A stretch of DNA of 64,000 nt. It comes from JBCCGR01 sp039029195 (GTDB taxonomy: Bacteria; Pseudomonadota; Alphaproteobacteria; Rhizobiales; Rhizobiaceae). The notes under the pieces are model-generated. The model had not been told where the DNA came from. It searched no databases and saw nothing but the letters and a program-made list of their open reading frames with translations. The stretch is from the NCBI GenBank assembly GCA_039029195.1, contig JBCCGR010000003.1, positions 1-64,000 on the forward strand, written 5' to 3'. How positions within the stretch are numbered: the first letter of the stretch is position 1; each line of letters starts with the position of its first letter. Of the stretch, positions 15,514-24,168 are shown one piece after another. A program made the translations under genes and the position numbers.

Positions 15514-18005
15514 TGCCTTCGCTTGATCGATCTTTTGCTCGGGCTCGCTGATTGCGGATCTTCCGGCCAGAAGTGCTTGGGATAGCGCGCCATCATATCC
15601 TTTCTGACATCTGTCCAACTCCCTGCCCAGAAGCCGGGCAGATCGCTGGTGATCTGTATTGGACGTCCTGCCGGCGAAACCAGATGCAGCGCAACCGGCA
15701 TCTTGCCATCCAGCACGCTTGGGTGATCTTTCAGACCATAAAGATCAGTTGGCCGTACGGATAGGCTGACTTCCGTGTCCGAATATCGAATGTGCGCTAT
15801 TGTGCCGGATGGGGTTTCGAACTGTTTGGGGGCCAATCGATCAACCAGTGGCTGAAGATCATAGGGGACGAGCATCATCAGACCATCAATGAGATCCTGA
15901 TCGCGCAGCTCCTTCAGGCCAGTCTTTCCCGCAAGCATCGGCCGCAGCCATTGGTCGAGTTCGTCAAACAATCTGCCGAGCGACATGTCCGGCCAATCGC
16001 GCTCGGGCACATGGTCATTCGCTTTTAAAAACGAGAGACGATTGTGGAAACGGGAGAAGGTTTCGAACGCTTGTAAATACTCGATGCCTTTTTGCGAAAT
16101 GGCGGCGACAAGCGCCTGCTCGACATCCGGCCTGGGCTTTGCCCGGATCTTGTTTGAGGCAAGGTCAATAGCACCAATCCGCTGGCGTCTCACGTGATAA
16201 GCCTGACCCGTATCCGGATCCACCTCCACTGCCTCGTTCGCCTCTATCAATCTTGCGCAACCGGTGCGAAGCATCTCTTCGGTTATCGGCGCAGCAGCAA
16301 CAATGCGGGCTGCCCCGGCGCGTCCGATCATATCGGCAACCACAATGAAGCGTTCACGAGCCAGTGGGTGATGAGCCTCAATCTCCGCGCCACCGCCATT
16401 GGCCAGCCGAAAACGCTGCACGCCGTCTGGACGCTGACCGGTCTGCAGCCCGATCCGGTCAGGAAAGGCGAGCGCAAGCAATGCGCCGGTACTGGGCAAA
16501 ACCTCGTGGTCCTTTCTTTCTGAGCTGGTCTCGTTGTGTTCCCCGGCAATTCTCCTGGCTAGATTGCGCGCGCGCTTGGCGCGTTCCGATTGATCGCGGC
16601 TCAGTCTTTCAAGCCGAACGTCAAGATCAATGTCATTGCCACCAAGACCGCGTTCGGAAAGTAAAAGGGCGATTTGCGCGGCACGTTCCGCATGTCCAGT
16701 CTCCACCGCATTGACGATCATCGAAGCAAGGCGGGGAGAAAAAGGAAGCCGTCTCAGATCACGGCCGATGTTTGTGATCCCGCCATCGCCATCAACTGCG
16801 CCCAATTTTTCGAGCAAGGACTTTGCAAGTTTGAATCGCTCAGGCGAAGGTCGATCAAGAAACGGCAGTGCTGACGGGTCTTGCACACCCCAATCGGCGA
16901 GATCGAGCGCCAGTCGAGTGAGATCCGCATTGAGAATCTCCGGCAGTTCCCGCTCACGCAGGCCAGCAGTTTCTTCCTCCCGCCACAAGCGAATGGCAGT
17001 GCCAGGTCCTGTTCGCCCGGCACGCCCGGCGCGTTGGGTGATTGCGGATTTTGTGGCGCGCACCGTTTCTAACCGGGTAAGCCCGGTCACCGGGTCATAG
17101 CGCGGCACCCGCGACAGGCCGCAATCCACCACTATGGAAACGCCTTCGATGGTGAGTGAGGTTTCAGCGATTGCGGTCGCCAGCACCACCTTTCGCTGAT
17201 TTTCCGACACCGGCGCGATTGCGCGATCCTGCTCGGAGGCTGATAGAGCGCCATAAAGCGGCAGAACGGGAATTTTACCATCAAGTCGTTCGCGCAAAAT
17301 CTCGGCGGTACGTTCGATGTCGCGCTGACCCGGAAGAAATACCAGCACCGATCCGCGATGAGTCCGAAATGCGTGTTCCACTGCCTTTGCCACCACCTCA
17401 GCCAGAGGTGCATCCCGTAGGGAAGGCTCGTGATTGATCTCGACGGGAAAGGATCGCCCATCCGCCTCAATCAGCCTCGCTCCAACCGATTTTGCAAGCG
17501 CCTCGCCTTCGAGTGTCGCGGACATGATGATAAGGCGCATATCATCCCTCAATGCGTCCCGAACATCGCGAACAAGCGCCAGGCCAAGGTCCGTGTCGAG
17601 GCTTCGCTCGTGAAACTCATCGAAGATCACGCACGCGATGTCTGAAAGTCCGGGATCGTCCAGAACCATGCGGGTGAACACACCTTCGGTGACGATTTCT
17701 ATGCGCGTTTTCTTCGATACTTTCGCATCAAAGCGCACACGGTAACCAACGGTCTCACCAACGCGCTCCTGTAACAGAGACGCCATGCGTGCGGCGGCGG
17801 CGCGGGCGGCCACCCGGCGTGGTTCCAGAACGATGATCTTTCCGGACTGTGCCCATGGTGCCTCAAGCAAGGCGAGTGGCACGATGGTGGTCTTGCCGCT
17901 TCCCGGCGGGGCAACCAGCACGACCGGTACATTGTCGGCCAATGCGCCTGCAATATCGCCGAGTGCAGCTTCGATTGGCAGGCCGGTATCAGGAAGCGTG
18001 ACCAT
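15510..18005 (-). CDS. hrpB: ATP-dependent RNA helicase HrpB
   Basis: This 831-residue DExH-box helicase has Walker A PPGSGKTT (residues 33-40), the Walker B/DEAH variant DEFHERS, SATLEGEALAK, helicase C-terminal motifs (VLATAIAETSLTIEGV and TQRAGRAGRTGPG), then the helicase-associated and HrpB C-terminal domains. These last include FWAGSWTDVRKDMMARYPKH, characteristic of HrpB. The length matches HrpB. ATG 18005 lies six bases past the stop of the ABC ATPase gene; a TTG two codons earlier is also possible. Its cellular role is poorly defined; the family is not the type III secretion HrpB. It is probably cotranscribed with regB. Confidence 0.95.
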   Translation of the reverse strand: MVTLPDTGLPIEAALGDIAGALADNVPVVLVAPPGSGKTTIVPLALLEAPWAQSGKIIVLEPRRVAARAAAARMASLLQERVGETVGYRVRFDAKVSKKTRIEIVTEGVFTRMVLDDPGLSDIACVIFDEFHERSLDTDLGLALVRDVRDALRDDMRLIIMSATLEGEALAKSVGARLIEADGRSFPVEINHEPSLRDAPLAEVVAKAVEHAFRTHRGSVLVFLPGQRDIERTAEILRERLDGKIPVLPLYGALSASEQDRAIAPVSENQRKVVLATAIAETSLTIEGVSIVVDCGLSRVPRYDPVTGLTRLETVRATKSAITQRAGRAGRTGPGTAIRLWREEETAGLRERELPEILNADLTRLALDLADWGVQDPSALPFLDRPSPERFKLAKSLLEKLGAVDGDGGITNIGRDLRRLPFSPRLASMIVNAVETGHAERAAQIALLLSERGLGGNDIDLDVRLERLSRDQSERAKRARNLARRIAGEHNETSSERKDHEVLPSTGALLALAFPDRIGLQTGQRPDGVQRFRLANGGGAEIEAHHPLARERFIVVADMIGRAGAARIVAAAPITEEMLRTGCARLIEANEAVEVDPDTGQAYHVRRQRIGAIDLASNKIRAKPRPDVEQALVAAISQKGIEYLQAFETFSRFHNRLSFLKANDHVPERDWPDMSLGRLFDELDQWLRPMLAGKTGLKELRDQDLIDGLMMLVPYDLQPLVDRLAPKQFETPSGTIAHIRYSDTEVSLSVRPTDLYGLKDHPSVLDGKMPVALHLVSPAGRPIQITSDLPGFWAGSWTDVRKDMMARYPKHFWPEDPQSASPSKRSIKRRQ

Positions 18006-18011
18006 CGACAA

Positions 18012-18635
18012 TCACAAAGAGATCGTTTGCCCGCCCGCCGCTGCCGCATCATTTTCATCGTGTGTCACCATCACGATTGGGAGCTTTCGCAGACGGGCTT
18101 CGGCAAAGACGAAACTTCTGATCTGATCACGCAGCGCAGTGTCGAGTTTGGAAAAGGGTTCATCAAGCAGCAGAGCTTTGGGCTTGGAAAGAAGCACGCG
18201 CATCAGCGCGACACGCGCCTGTTGACCACCGGATAGCGTTGCGGGATCGCGATCGAAATAGCCCTCAAGGCCAGCGTCGCGCAGGGCGCCTTCGGCGAGT
18301 TTCTGGCGAAGAGCACGCCCTTTTTCTTGCTGGGGAACGGCAAACAGGAGGTTCTGCCCCACACTCAGATGCGGGAAAAGCAACGGATCCTGAAACAAAA
18401 TGCCGACCTGTCGGCGCGCCGCTGCAAGCCCGGTGATCTCCTGCCCATCGAGCCAGATCTCGCCCGAGGCGGAAAATGCAGGATCAAGATAGCCGCCAAT
18501 CATGGCAAGCAGCGTGGATTTGCCTGAACCCGATGCACCCATGACGGTCAGAATATCGCCGGGGCCAACATCCGCCGACAGCTCGATGAGTGGCGTTTCC
18601 CGCAGGGCGATCCTGATCGATTTCAATGACAGCAT
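18012..18635 (-). CDS. YnjD-like ABC transporter ATP-binding protein
   Basis: This 207-residue ATPase has Walker A GASGSGKS, Q-loop QDPLLFPHLS, signature LSGGQQARVALMRVL, Walker B ALLLDEPFSKLD and H-loop VTHDENDAA. It is short, with no regulatory C-terminal domain. ATG 18635 lies ten bases after the permease stop, so I prefer it to a longer frame beginning inside the permease gene. Together with the next two genes it forms a YnjBCD-type importer, a family found in E. coli whose substrate is not established. Confidence 0.9.
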   Translation of the reverse strand: MLSLKSIRIALRETPLIELSADVGPGDILTVMGASGSGKSTLLAMIGGYLDPAFSASGEIWLDGQEITGLAAARRQVGILFQDPLLFPHLSVGQNLLFAVPQQEKGRALRQKLAEGALRDAGLEGYFDRDPATLSGGQQARVALMRVLLSKPKALLLDEPFSKLDTALRDQIRSFVFAEARLRKLPIVMVTHDENDAAAAGGQTISL

Positions 18636-18645
18636 GGCAGTTCGA

Positions 18646-20328
18646 TCAAGATGAAGCCCACAGATTGCGGCGGTTTCGAAACAGGATGGCGGGCACAATC
18701 ACGGCGATCAGAAATCCGAGGAACGGCAGAACCATCTGCACAAACGCATATACGCCAATCACCCGACGGTCACCCCCGGAAGCGAGCGCCACAGCCTCTG
18801 TGGTGATGGTCGGCAGGCGCCCGGCGCCAATTAGGATGGTTGGGAGATACTGGCCAATCGAAACGGCAAACCCGACAGCGGCGGCGGCCAATATGGCCCG
18901 CAACAGGATGGGCAGGCGGATGCGCCAGAAGATCCGGTTCTCACTTGATCCCAGACTACGCGCCAGATTGGCGTAGCGGGGATCGAAGGCCCGCCATGGG
19001 TCGGAAAGCGACAGGAACACGTATGGCAACACGAAGATCAGGTGAACCAGCACCAAGCCTACATAGCTCGCATCAAGCCCGATGGTGAGAAAAAAGAATT
19101 GCAGGCCGAACAGAAAGCTTGCCTGCGGCACAATCAGTGGAATGTAGACAAGCAACAGGGCGCGAGACCCGCCATCTCGCCCGATGCGGCTTTCGCGTTC
19201 AAGGCAAATCAGCGTGATGGCAACAGCAAGCAATGTGGCGACAACACCAATCACAATGGTGGTTTGAAACGGTCCGCCAATGCTGGGAAGCGAGCGCTGC
19301 CAGCTTTTCAGTGCGAGTGCTTGCGGCAGGGCATCCGGAAACGCCCAAAACCCGGCAACCGACCAGAGAGCGAGAATAAACAGACCGGCAAAAACCGAGA
19401 ATGCAGCAAGCGAGCTCAAACCCAGTCCAAGAGCGCGAACCGGTGCATCCTTGGAAAACCGGCGACCTGCAATCACCTGCGTGCGCATGATCCAGCCCGC
19501 CAAACGCTCCAGACCAAACCAGATAACAAGCGTTGCAAGGGTGACCCCAAGTTGAAGCAGCGCCCCGGCTGACGCCTCAAAACGCAGAGCAAGATCAGGA
19601 TCATCCATCCAGCCAACCAGCCGCACGGCAAGGCTCGACGGCCGCTCAGGCCCCAGAATGATCGCCACATCCACTACCGATGATGCGTAGGAAATGACGG
19701 CATAGACCGCCAGTCTGATCTGGCGATAAATGCGCGGCCACACGGCGAACAGAAAGCCTGCGGTTTTTCCATATCCCAGTGAACTTGCCACATAGGTGGA
19801 GCGACGCGGTTGCACCTGCGGCAAGGCGGCAAGAGCGACCAGCATCAAAAACGGGATTTCCTTCACCACCAGCCCAAGCGTGAGCGACAGGCCGTAGGGG
19901 TCGTTCGGAATGAGCACATCCGGCGGGCGCGTGATGCCTGTGAGCTCTGGCGAGACCAGCCGCACGAGCCAACCGGACGGTGCAATCAGGAATGCCAGAC
20001 CAAAGGCTGCTGCCGCATGGGGAACCGAGAGCAAGGGGGAAATGACATGCTGGAGCCGTGTGAATGTGCGCGTTCCGGACCAACCGGCAATGAAAAGCGC
20101 CACCACGCTCAACGAGATCGCGGTGGTGATGAGCCCTGACCCGAGGCTGATCAAGCAGGAGCGTAAAAGACCCGGCCGGGCAAACAGATCGGCAAAGGGC
20201 TGAAGCGAAAATTCGTGTCCGCCAATGGCCGGCAGATAACCAAAAGCCGGCAGCACAACTGCAATGAGCCCGCAAAAAATTGGCCCCGTCAGCAGCGCAA
20301 TCGCCAGAACGGGGCCAAATCTCAACAT
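18646..20328 (-). CDS. YnjC-like ABC transporter permease (fused double permease)
   Basis: This 560-residue protein has two tandem permease halves of about six helices each. Each half carries an EAA-type loop facing the ATPase: the first around ASSLGYGKTAGFLFAVWPRI, the second around LARSLGSSENRIFWRIRLP. The fusion is the hallmark of YnjC, FbpB and ThiP-type importers. The second half ends in a basic cytoplasmic tail. It is 40 bases downstream of the binding protein gene and 10 bases before the ATPase gene. Confidence 0.9.
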   Translation of the reverse strand: MLRFGPVLAIALLTGPIFCGLIAVVLPAFGYLPAIGGHEFSLQPFADLFARPGLLRSCLISLGSGLITTAISLSVVALFIAGWSGTRTFTRLQHVISPLLSVPHAAAAFGLAFLIAPSGWLVRLVSPELTGITRPPDVLIPNDPYGLSLTLGLVVKEIPFLMLVALAALPQVQPRRSTYVASSLGYGKTAGFLFAVWPRIYRQIRLAVYAVISYASSVVDVAIILGPERPSSLAVRLVGWMDDPDLALRFEASAGALLQLGVTLATLVIWFGLERLAGWIMRTQVIAGRRFSKDAPVRALGLGLSSLAAFSVFAGLFILALWSVAGFWAFPDALPQALALKSWQRSLPSIGGPFQTTIVIGVVATLLAVAITLICLERESRIGRDGGSRALLLVYIPLIVPQASFLFGLQFFFLTIGLDASYVGLVLVHLIFVLPYVFLSLSDPWRAFDPRYANLARSLGSSENRIFWRIRLPILLRAILAAAAVGFAVSIGQYLPTILIGAGRLPTITTEAVALASGGDRRVIGVYAFVQMVLPFLGFLIAVIVPAILFRNRRNLWASS

Positions 20329-20368
20329 GCTATGTCAATGCGAGCAGATTTGCGCCAGAGCGCGACTG

Positions 20369-21607
20369 TCAGTTCGCCACACCAAAACGGCGCAGCCAGA
20401 CTTTTTCCAGTGATGCCATCCAGGTTGGGTGGGGTTCAGGGAGCATGGGCCCAAGTTTTTCCGGTGGCAGCGTGGCAATGCCAAGATCAATCGCTTCGAA
20501 GGTCTTGCGATCATCGGCTGAGAGCTTTGTCACGTTCAACACCGTTGGATCGCCCCAGAAGTTCGGGTCCTGCTTGCGGGCCTGCGCTTCGGGTGACAAC
20601 AGGAAATTTGCCACAATCAACGCACCGGCTTTGGCGGACGCATTGTAGGGGATAGCGACAAAGTGGGTATTGCCTAGCGTGCCACCCGAGAAGGTGAATG
20701 ACCGTACGCTATCCGGCAGTTCCTGGTTTGCGATGGCGCTTGATGCTTCGCCCGGATTGAAGGCAAAAACGATGTCGAGCTCATTGTCCGCGAGCTTGCG
20801 CCGCATATCAGGATAGTTTTTCGGAAAGGCCTGACCCTTGCGCCACATCAGCGGATGCAGATCATCCAGATAGGCAAGAAGTGGTGCCACATCGGCTTCA
20901 AACCGCGACTCATCGACAGGCTGAAGCAGCTTCTTCGGATCATCAATCAGCTCAGACAGGGCTTGTTTGAGGAAGGTCGACCCAATGAAATCGGGCGGTG
21001 CGGGATAGCTGAAGCGGCCCGGATATTTCTTCGCCCACTCCAGCAGTCCGGCAATGGAATCCGGAAGCTCTTTGGTTCTGTTGCTGTCGTGGAAGAAGAC
21101 GAGCTTTGCGCCACCCCAGGGCGACTCAAGCCCATCTGTTGCAATGGTGAAGTCGGTGGTGATGGTGGGTTTGTTTTCCACATCAACCAGCGCCCAGTTA
21201 GGAAGCTTGTCCGCCCAGCCCGGCGCAAACAGCAGGTTCTGCCGCTTCATGGCAGCAAAGTTTTCTCCATTGATCCAGATCAGATCAATGCGACCACCTT
21301 CGTCCTTGCCAGCGGTTTTTTCCGCCACCACGGTGGCAACAGCCTTTGCGGTGTCATCGAGTTTGACGTGCTCCAGCTTCACGCCATAGCGGCTTGAAAC
21401 CGTGTCACCCACCCACTTGATGTAATCGTTGATCCTGGTCGAACCACCCCACGCGTTCCAGTAGACTGTCTGGCCCCGCGCCTGTTCCTTCACGCCATCC
21501 CAGTTGGCTGGATCAGGATTTTCAGCAAGGGCAGACGAGGTGGAGAAGGCTGCCAGCGAGAGCGCTGTCGTTGCCGCAATCGCAAACTGGCGAACTGTTC
21601 TATTCAT
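20369..21607 (-). CDS. YnjB-like ABC transporter substrate-binding protein
   Basis: This 412-residue periplasmic protein has a signal peptide of about 28 residues (ALSLAAFSTSSALAENPDP). The mature part matches the YnjB family: GQTVYWNAWGGSTRINDYIKW, IDLIWINGENFAAMKRQNLL and the C-terminal AKAGALIVANFLLSPEAQ. The fold resembles extracellular solute-binding family 1, as in thiamine, iron and sugar binders. The ligand is unknown. It starts the three-gene importer operon. Glycerol kinase lies 88 bases upstream on the same strand, but a metabolic link is not shown. Confidence 0.88.
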   Translation of the reverse strand: MNRTVRQFAIAATTALSLAAFSTSSALAENPDPANWDGVKEQARGQTVYWNAWGGSTRINDYIKWVGDTVSSRYGVKLEHVKLDDTAKAVATVVAEKTAGKDEGGRIDLIWINGENFAAMKRQNLLFAPGWADKLPNWALVDVENKPTITTDFTIATDGLESPWGGAKLVFFHDSNRTKELPDSIAGLLEWAKKYPGRFSYPAPPDFIGSTFLKQALSELIDDPKKLLQPVDESRFEADVAPLLAYLDDLHPLMWRKGQAFPKNYPDMRRKLADNELDIVFAFNPGEASSAIANQELPDSVRSFTFSGGTLGNTHFVAIPYNASAKAGALIVANFLLSPEAQARKQDPNFWGDPTVLNVTKLSADDRKTFEAIDLGIATLPPEKLGPMLPEPHPTWMASLEKVWLRRFGVAN

Positions 21608-21695
21608 GTTGGCCTCACAGGTTCAATTGGTTGCAGCCTTTTAGGGCCTTGCCGCCCCAGATCAAATGGGGAGATTTCACTTTACCGTGTTGGCG

Positions 21696-23186
21696 TCAGG
21701 CTTGGGTCAAGGTGCGCTGCACGCTGTCCTTCCAGCCATCATACTTCCGGGCCCTCGTGGCGTCATCCATCTCCGGCTCGAACCGTCGATCCAGATGCCA
21801 GGAACTGGAAAACCCTTTCTGGTCGGGCCACACACCTGCCTTTGATCCGGCAAGCCATGCGGCACCAAGTGCTGTGGTCTCAAGCACCGTTGGCCGATCC
21901 ACCGGTGCGTTCAGAATGTCCGACAGAAACTGCATGGTCCAGTCGCTTGCGACCATGCCGCCATCGACCCGCAAAACCGTTTCGGCATTTCCTGACCAGT
22001 CGCTTTGCATGGCGCCCAGCAGATCGCGGGTCTGATAGCAAACAGCCTCAAGAGCAGCACGCGCAAACTCATTTGGTCCGCTGGATCGGGTCAGGCCAAA
22101 AATCGCACCTCGGGCTTCTGCATCCCAATAGGGGGCGCCCAGCCCGGTGAAAGCCGGGACGAGGTAGACCGATTGCTCGTTGTCTGCCTCCGCAGCCAGT
22201 GCGCCTGATTCCGCTGCATTATCGATGATCTTTAGCCCGTCGCGCAGCCATTGTACGGCAGCGCCGGCAATAAAGATCGATCCTTCCAGCGCATAGGTGG
22301 TCTCGCCATTCAAACGGTAGGCAATCGTGCTGAGCATCCGGTTTTGGGATGGAACGAGATCTGCGCCGGTGTTCAAAAGTGCAAAGCACCCGGTACCGTA
22401 GGTGGATTTGAACATGCCCGGTTCAAAGCATGCATTGCCGATGGTCGCTGCCTGCTGATCACCTGCCACACCGAGAATCGGCAGTGCTGCGCCGATGATC
22501 GATGCGTCGGTCACACCAAATTCGGCGGCGCAATCACAAACCTCGGGAAGCAGTGCCATGGGAACGTTCAGGATCGAGCAAAGCTCTTCGTCCCATTTAT
22601 TGTCTGCAATGTTGTAGAGCAATGTGCGGCTGGCATTGGTGGCATCAGTGAAGTGGTTCGTTCCGCCGGTCAAACGCCAGATCAGAAAGCTGTCGATTGT
22701 GCCGAATGCCAGCTTGCCCGCTTCTGCGGCCTGCCGGGCCCCAGCCACGTGGTCGAGCAGCCAGGCGATCTTGGTTCCCGAAAAATAGGGATCAAGCAGC
22801 AGACCCGATTTGTTCGTAAAGGTGGGTTCGTGCCCTGCATCCTTCAGCGTGTGGCACAGATCAGCGGTGCGGCGATCCTGCCAGACGATGGCATTGTGGA
22901 TCGGTTTTCCGGTCTCCCGGTCCCAGATGACAACGGTTTCGCGTTGGTTGGTGATCCCGATCGCGGCAATGTCAGAGGCTGATAGGTTTGCCTTTTCAAT
23001 GGCTTCCCGGCAGACCGCAACAACGCCTTCCCAGATTTCCTCTGCATCATGTTCCACCCAACCCGAGCGCGGGAAATGCTGGGTAAATTCCTGCTGAGCC
23101 ACCGAGGTGATTTGAAAAGATGCATCAAAGACAATCGCGCGAGATGAAGTCGTGCCTTGGTCAATGGCTAGAATTGCGCCGCTCAC
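21696..23186 (-). CDS. glpK: Glycerol kinase
   Basis: This 496-residue FGGY-family sugar kinase phosphorylates glycerol to sn-glycerol 3-phosphate. Diagnostic segments are AIDQGTTSSRAIVFD at the N-terminus, GITNQRETVVIWDRETGKPI, YFSGTKIAWLLDHV, and the ATP-site blocks STYGTGCFALLNTG and RVDGGMVASDWTMQFLSDIL. The length equals that of typical GlpK. The GTG start at 23186 is supported by GGGGAGGA just upstream. No glpF or glpD is adjacent. Confidence 0.97.
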   Translation of the reverse strand: MSGAILAIDQGTTSSRAIVFDASFQITSVAQQEFTQHFPRSGWVEHDAEEIWEGVVAVCREAIEKANLSASDIAAIGITNQRETVVIWDRETGKPIHNAIVWQDRRTADLCHTLKDAGHEPTFTNKSGLLLDPYFSGTKIAWLLDHVAGARQAAEAGKLAFGTIDSFLIWRLTGGTNHFTDATNASRTLLYNIADNKWDEELCSILNVPMALLPEVCDCAAEFGVTDASIIGAALPILGVAGDQQAATIGNACFEPGMFKSTYGTGCFALLNTGADLVPSQNRMLSTIAYRLNGETTYALEGSIFIAGAAVQWLRDGLKIIDNAAESGALAAEADNEQSVYLVPAFTGLGAPYWDAEARGAIFGLTRSSGPNEFARAALEAVCYQTRDLLGAMQSDWSGNAETVLRVDGGMVASDWTMQFLSDILNAPVDRPTVLETTALGAAWLAGSKAGVWPDQKGFSSSWHLDRRFEPEMDDATRARKYDGWKDSVQRTLTQA

Positions 23187-23320
23187 TTGGTCCTCCCCGG
23201 CTGCAGCATCGTCGCGAAAACCCTGCTGGGTTTTCTCAAGCGAACATGTTTTTCAGCGGAGAATACGCGTGCTTTCCCAAACTGCAAGTGGATTGGGTGG
23301 CGGCTGATCAGCAAATAAAT

Positions 23321-23584
23321 TCAGTGCAGGCTGACTTGCTCCAATTCGCGATCCATGGCGCTCGACAGAACACCATCCTGATGGTCGGAAATGACAATCG
23401 GTTCCCCGTCCGCACCGAACAAGGTCCAAAGACGATGGCCAGTTGGCAGCCCTTCAATGCCGGGAAAGCAGGCTTCCAGCGCTTCAGTCGTCATCAATCG
23501 AATATAGCCGACCTGATCGAGACCAAGTTCCGTGAACTCGTCGCGGGTGAGGCTGAAATCATCCTGATAAGTCGTGTGATCCAT
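23321..23584 (-). CDS. DUF1150 family protein
   Basis: This small acidic 87-residue protein is of the DUF1150 family, recognised by LTRDEFTELGLDQVGYIRLM and the end TLFGADGEPIVISD. Its function is unknown. It follows the small heat-shock gene by six bases and is surely cotranscribed; this pairing recurs in alphaproteobacteria, which suggests a stress-related role. The ATG start is at 23584. Confidence 0.9.
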   Translation of the reverse strand: MDHTTYQDDFSLTRDEFTELGLDQVGYIRLMTTEALEACFPGIEGLPTGHRLWTLFGADGEPIVISDHQDGVLSSAMDRELEQVSLH

Positions 23585-23590
23585 GCCCGT

Positions 23591-24028
23591 CTACTCCTGA
23601 TCATCGTCGCTGCGGATCGGGATCCTGCGAACAACACGTTCCGGCTCAGGTTGCGCCAGGTCAATCGAAAGGAGGCCATTTTTCAGGTCTGCCCCCAGAA
23701 TTTCCAGGCCTTCGGCCAGCACAAAGCTGCGTTGGAATTGCCGGGTGGCAATTCCGCGATGCAGGAATGCACGCTCTTCATTGTCTGACTGTTTGCCGCG
23801 AATGGTGAGCTGGTTCTCTTCAACGGTTACATCGAGATCGTCCGGTCCAAAGCCCGCGACAGCGAGCGTGATGCGCAACAGTGCGGGAGCGTCATCCGAC
23901 GCTTCGTATCGCTCGATATTGTAGGGCGGATAGCCGTCTCCGGCGGATTTGGAAACGCGCGACAGGAGGCGTTCGATTTCGTCAAATCCCAGCATAAAGG
24001 GGCTGGAAAACCCGGTCAGTTGTGGCAT
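23591..24028 (-). CDS. Small heat-shock protein, Hsp20/IbpA family
   Basis: This is a 145-residue ATP-independent holdase. A short N-terminal arm (SSPFMLGFDEIERLL) leads to the alpha-crystallin domain from PPYNIERYE to about ILGADLKNGLLSIDLAQPEP, with the C-terminal anchor RRIPI (I-x-I-like). ATG 24028 is favoured because GAGG (24038-24041) is nine bases upstream; an ATG two codons earlier (24034) has too short a spacing. Upstream lie a heat-shock-type promoter candidate and a hairpin that could cover the ribosome site. Confidence 0.95.
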   Translation of the reverse strand: MPQLTGFSSPFMLGFDEIERLLSRVSKSAGDGYPPYNIERYEASDDAPALLRITLAVAGFGPDDLDVTVEENQLTIRGKQSDNEERAFLHRGIATRQFQRSFVLAEGLEILGADLKNGLLSIDLAQPEPERVVRRIPIRSDDDQE

Positions 24029-24035
24029 GGCCATA

Positions 24036-24064
24036 GTCCTCACAGTCAAGCGACTATCCGGGAC
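24036..24064 (-). promoter_or_regulatory. Candidate RNA thermometer hairpin over the hsp20 ribosome site
   Basis: On the transcript strand, GTCC (24061-24064) can pair with GGAC (24036-24039), the end of the GAGGAC ribosome site. Inside this outer stem lies a second stem, ATAGTC and GACTGT around a GCTT loop. Weak stems that mask a Shine-Dalgarno sequence are typical of heat-shock RNA thermometers. I do not see the full ROSE consensus. Pairing is read from sequence; thermal sensing is inferred. Confidence 0.35.
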
Positions 24065-24106
24065 CCAGCCTTCTTTCCGAGGTGTATTGGCATCCCGCTT
24101 CAGAAC

Positions 24107-24135
24107 TATGTGGGAAAATGAGGGCGCAATTCAAG
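24107..24135 (-). promoter_or_regulatory. Candidate RpoH (sigma-32) promoter for hsp20
   Basis: On the minus strand CTTGAA (24130-24135) is followed after 15 bases by CCCACATA (24107-24114). This closely resembles the sigma-32 pattern CTTGAAA / CCCCATnT. It lies about 80 bases before the hsp20 ATG, leaving a 5' leader of roughly 65-70 bases. Confidence 0.55.
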
Positions 24136-24168
24136 CCCTGGGCCAGTTTGCGCGGCCTGTCGAAAGTA

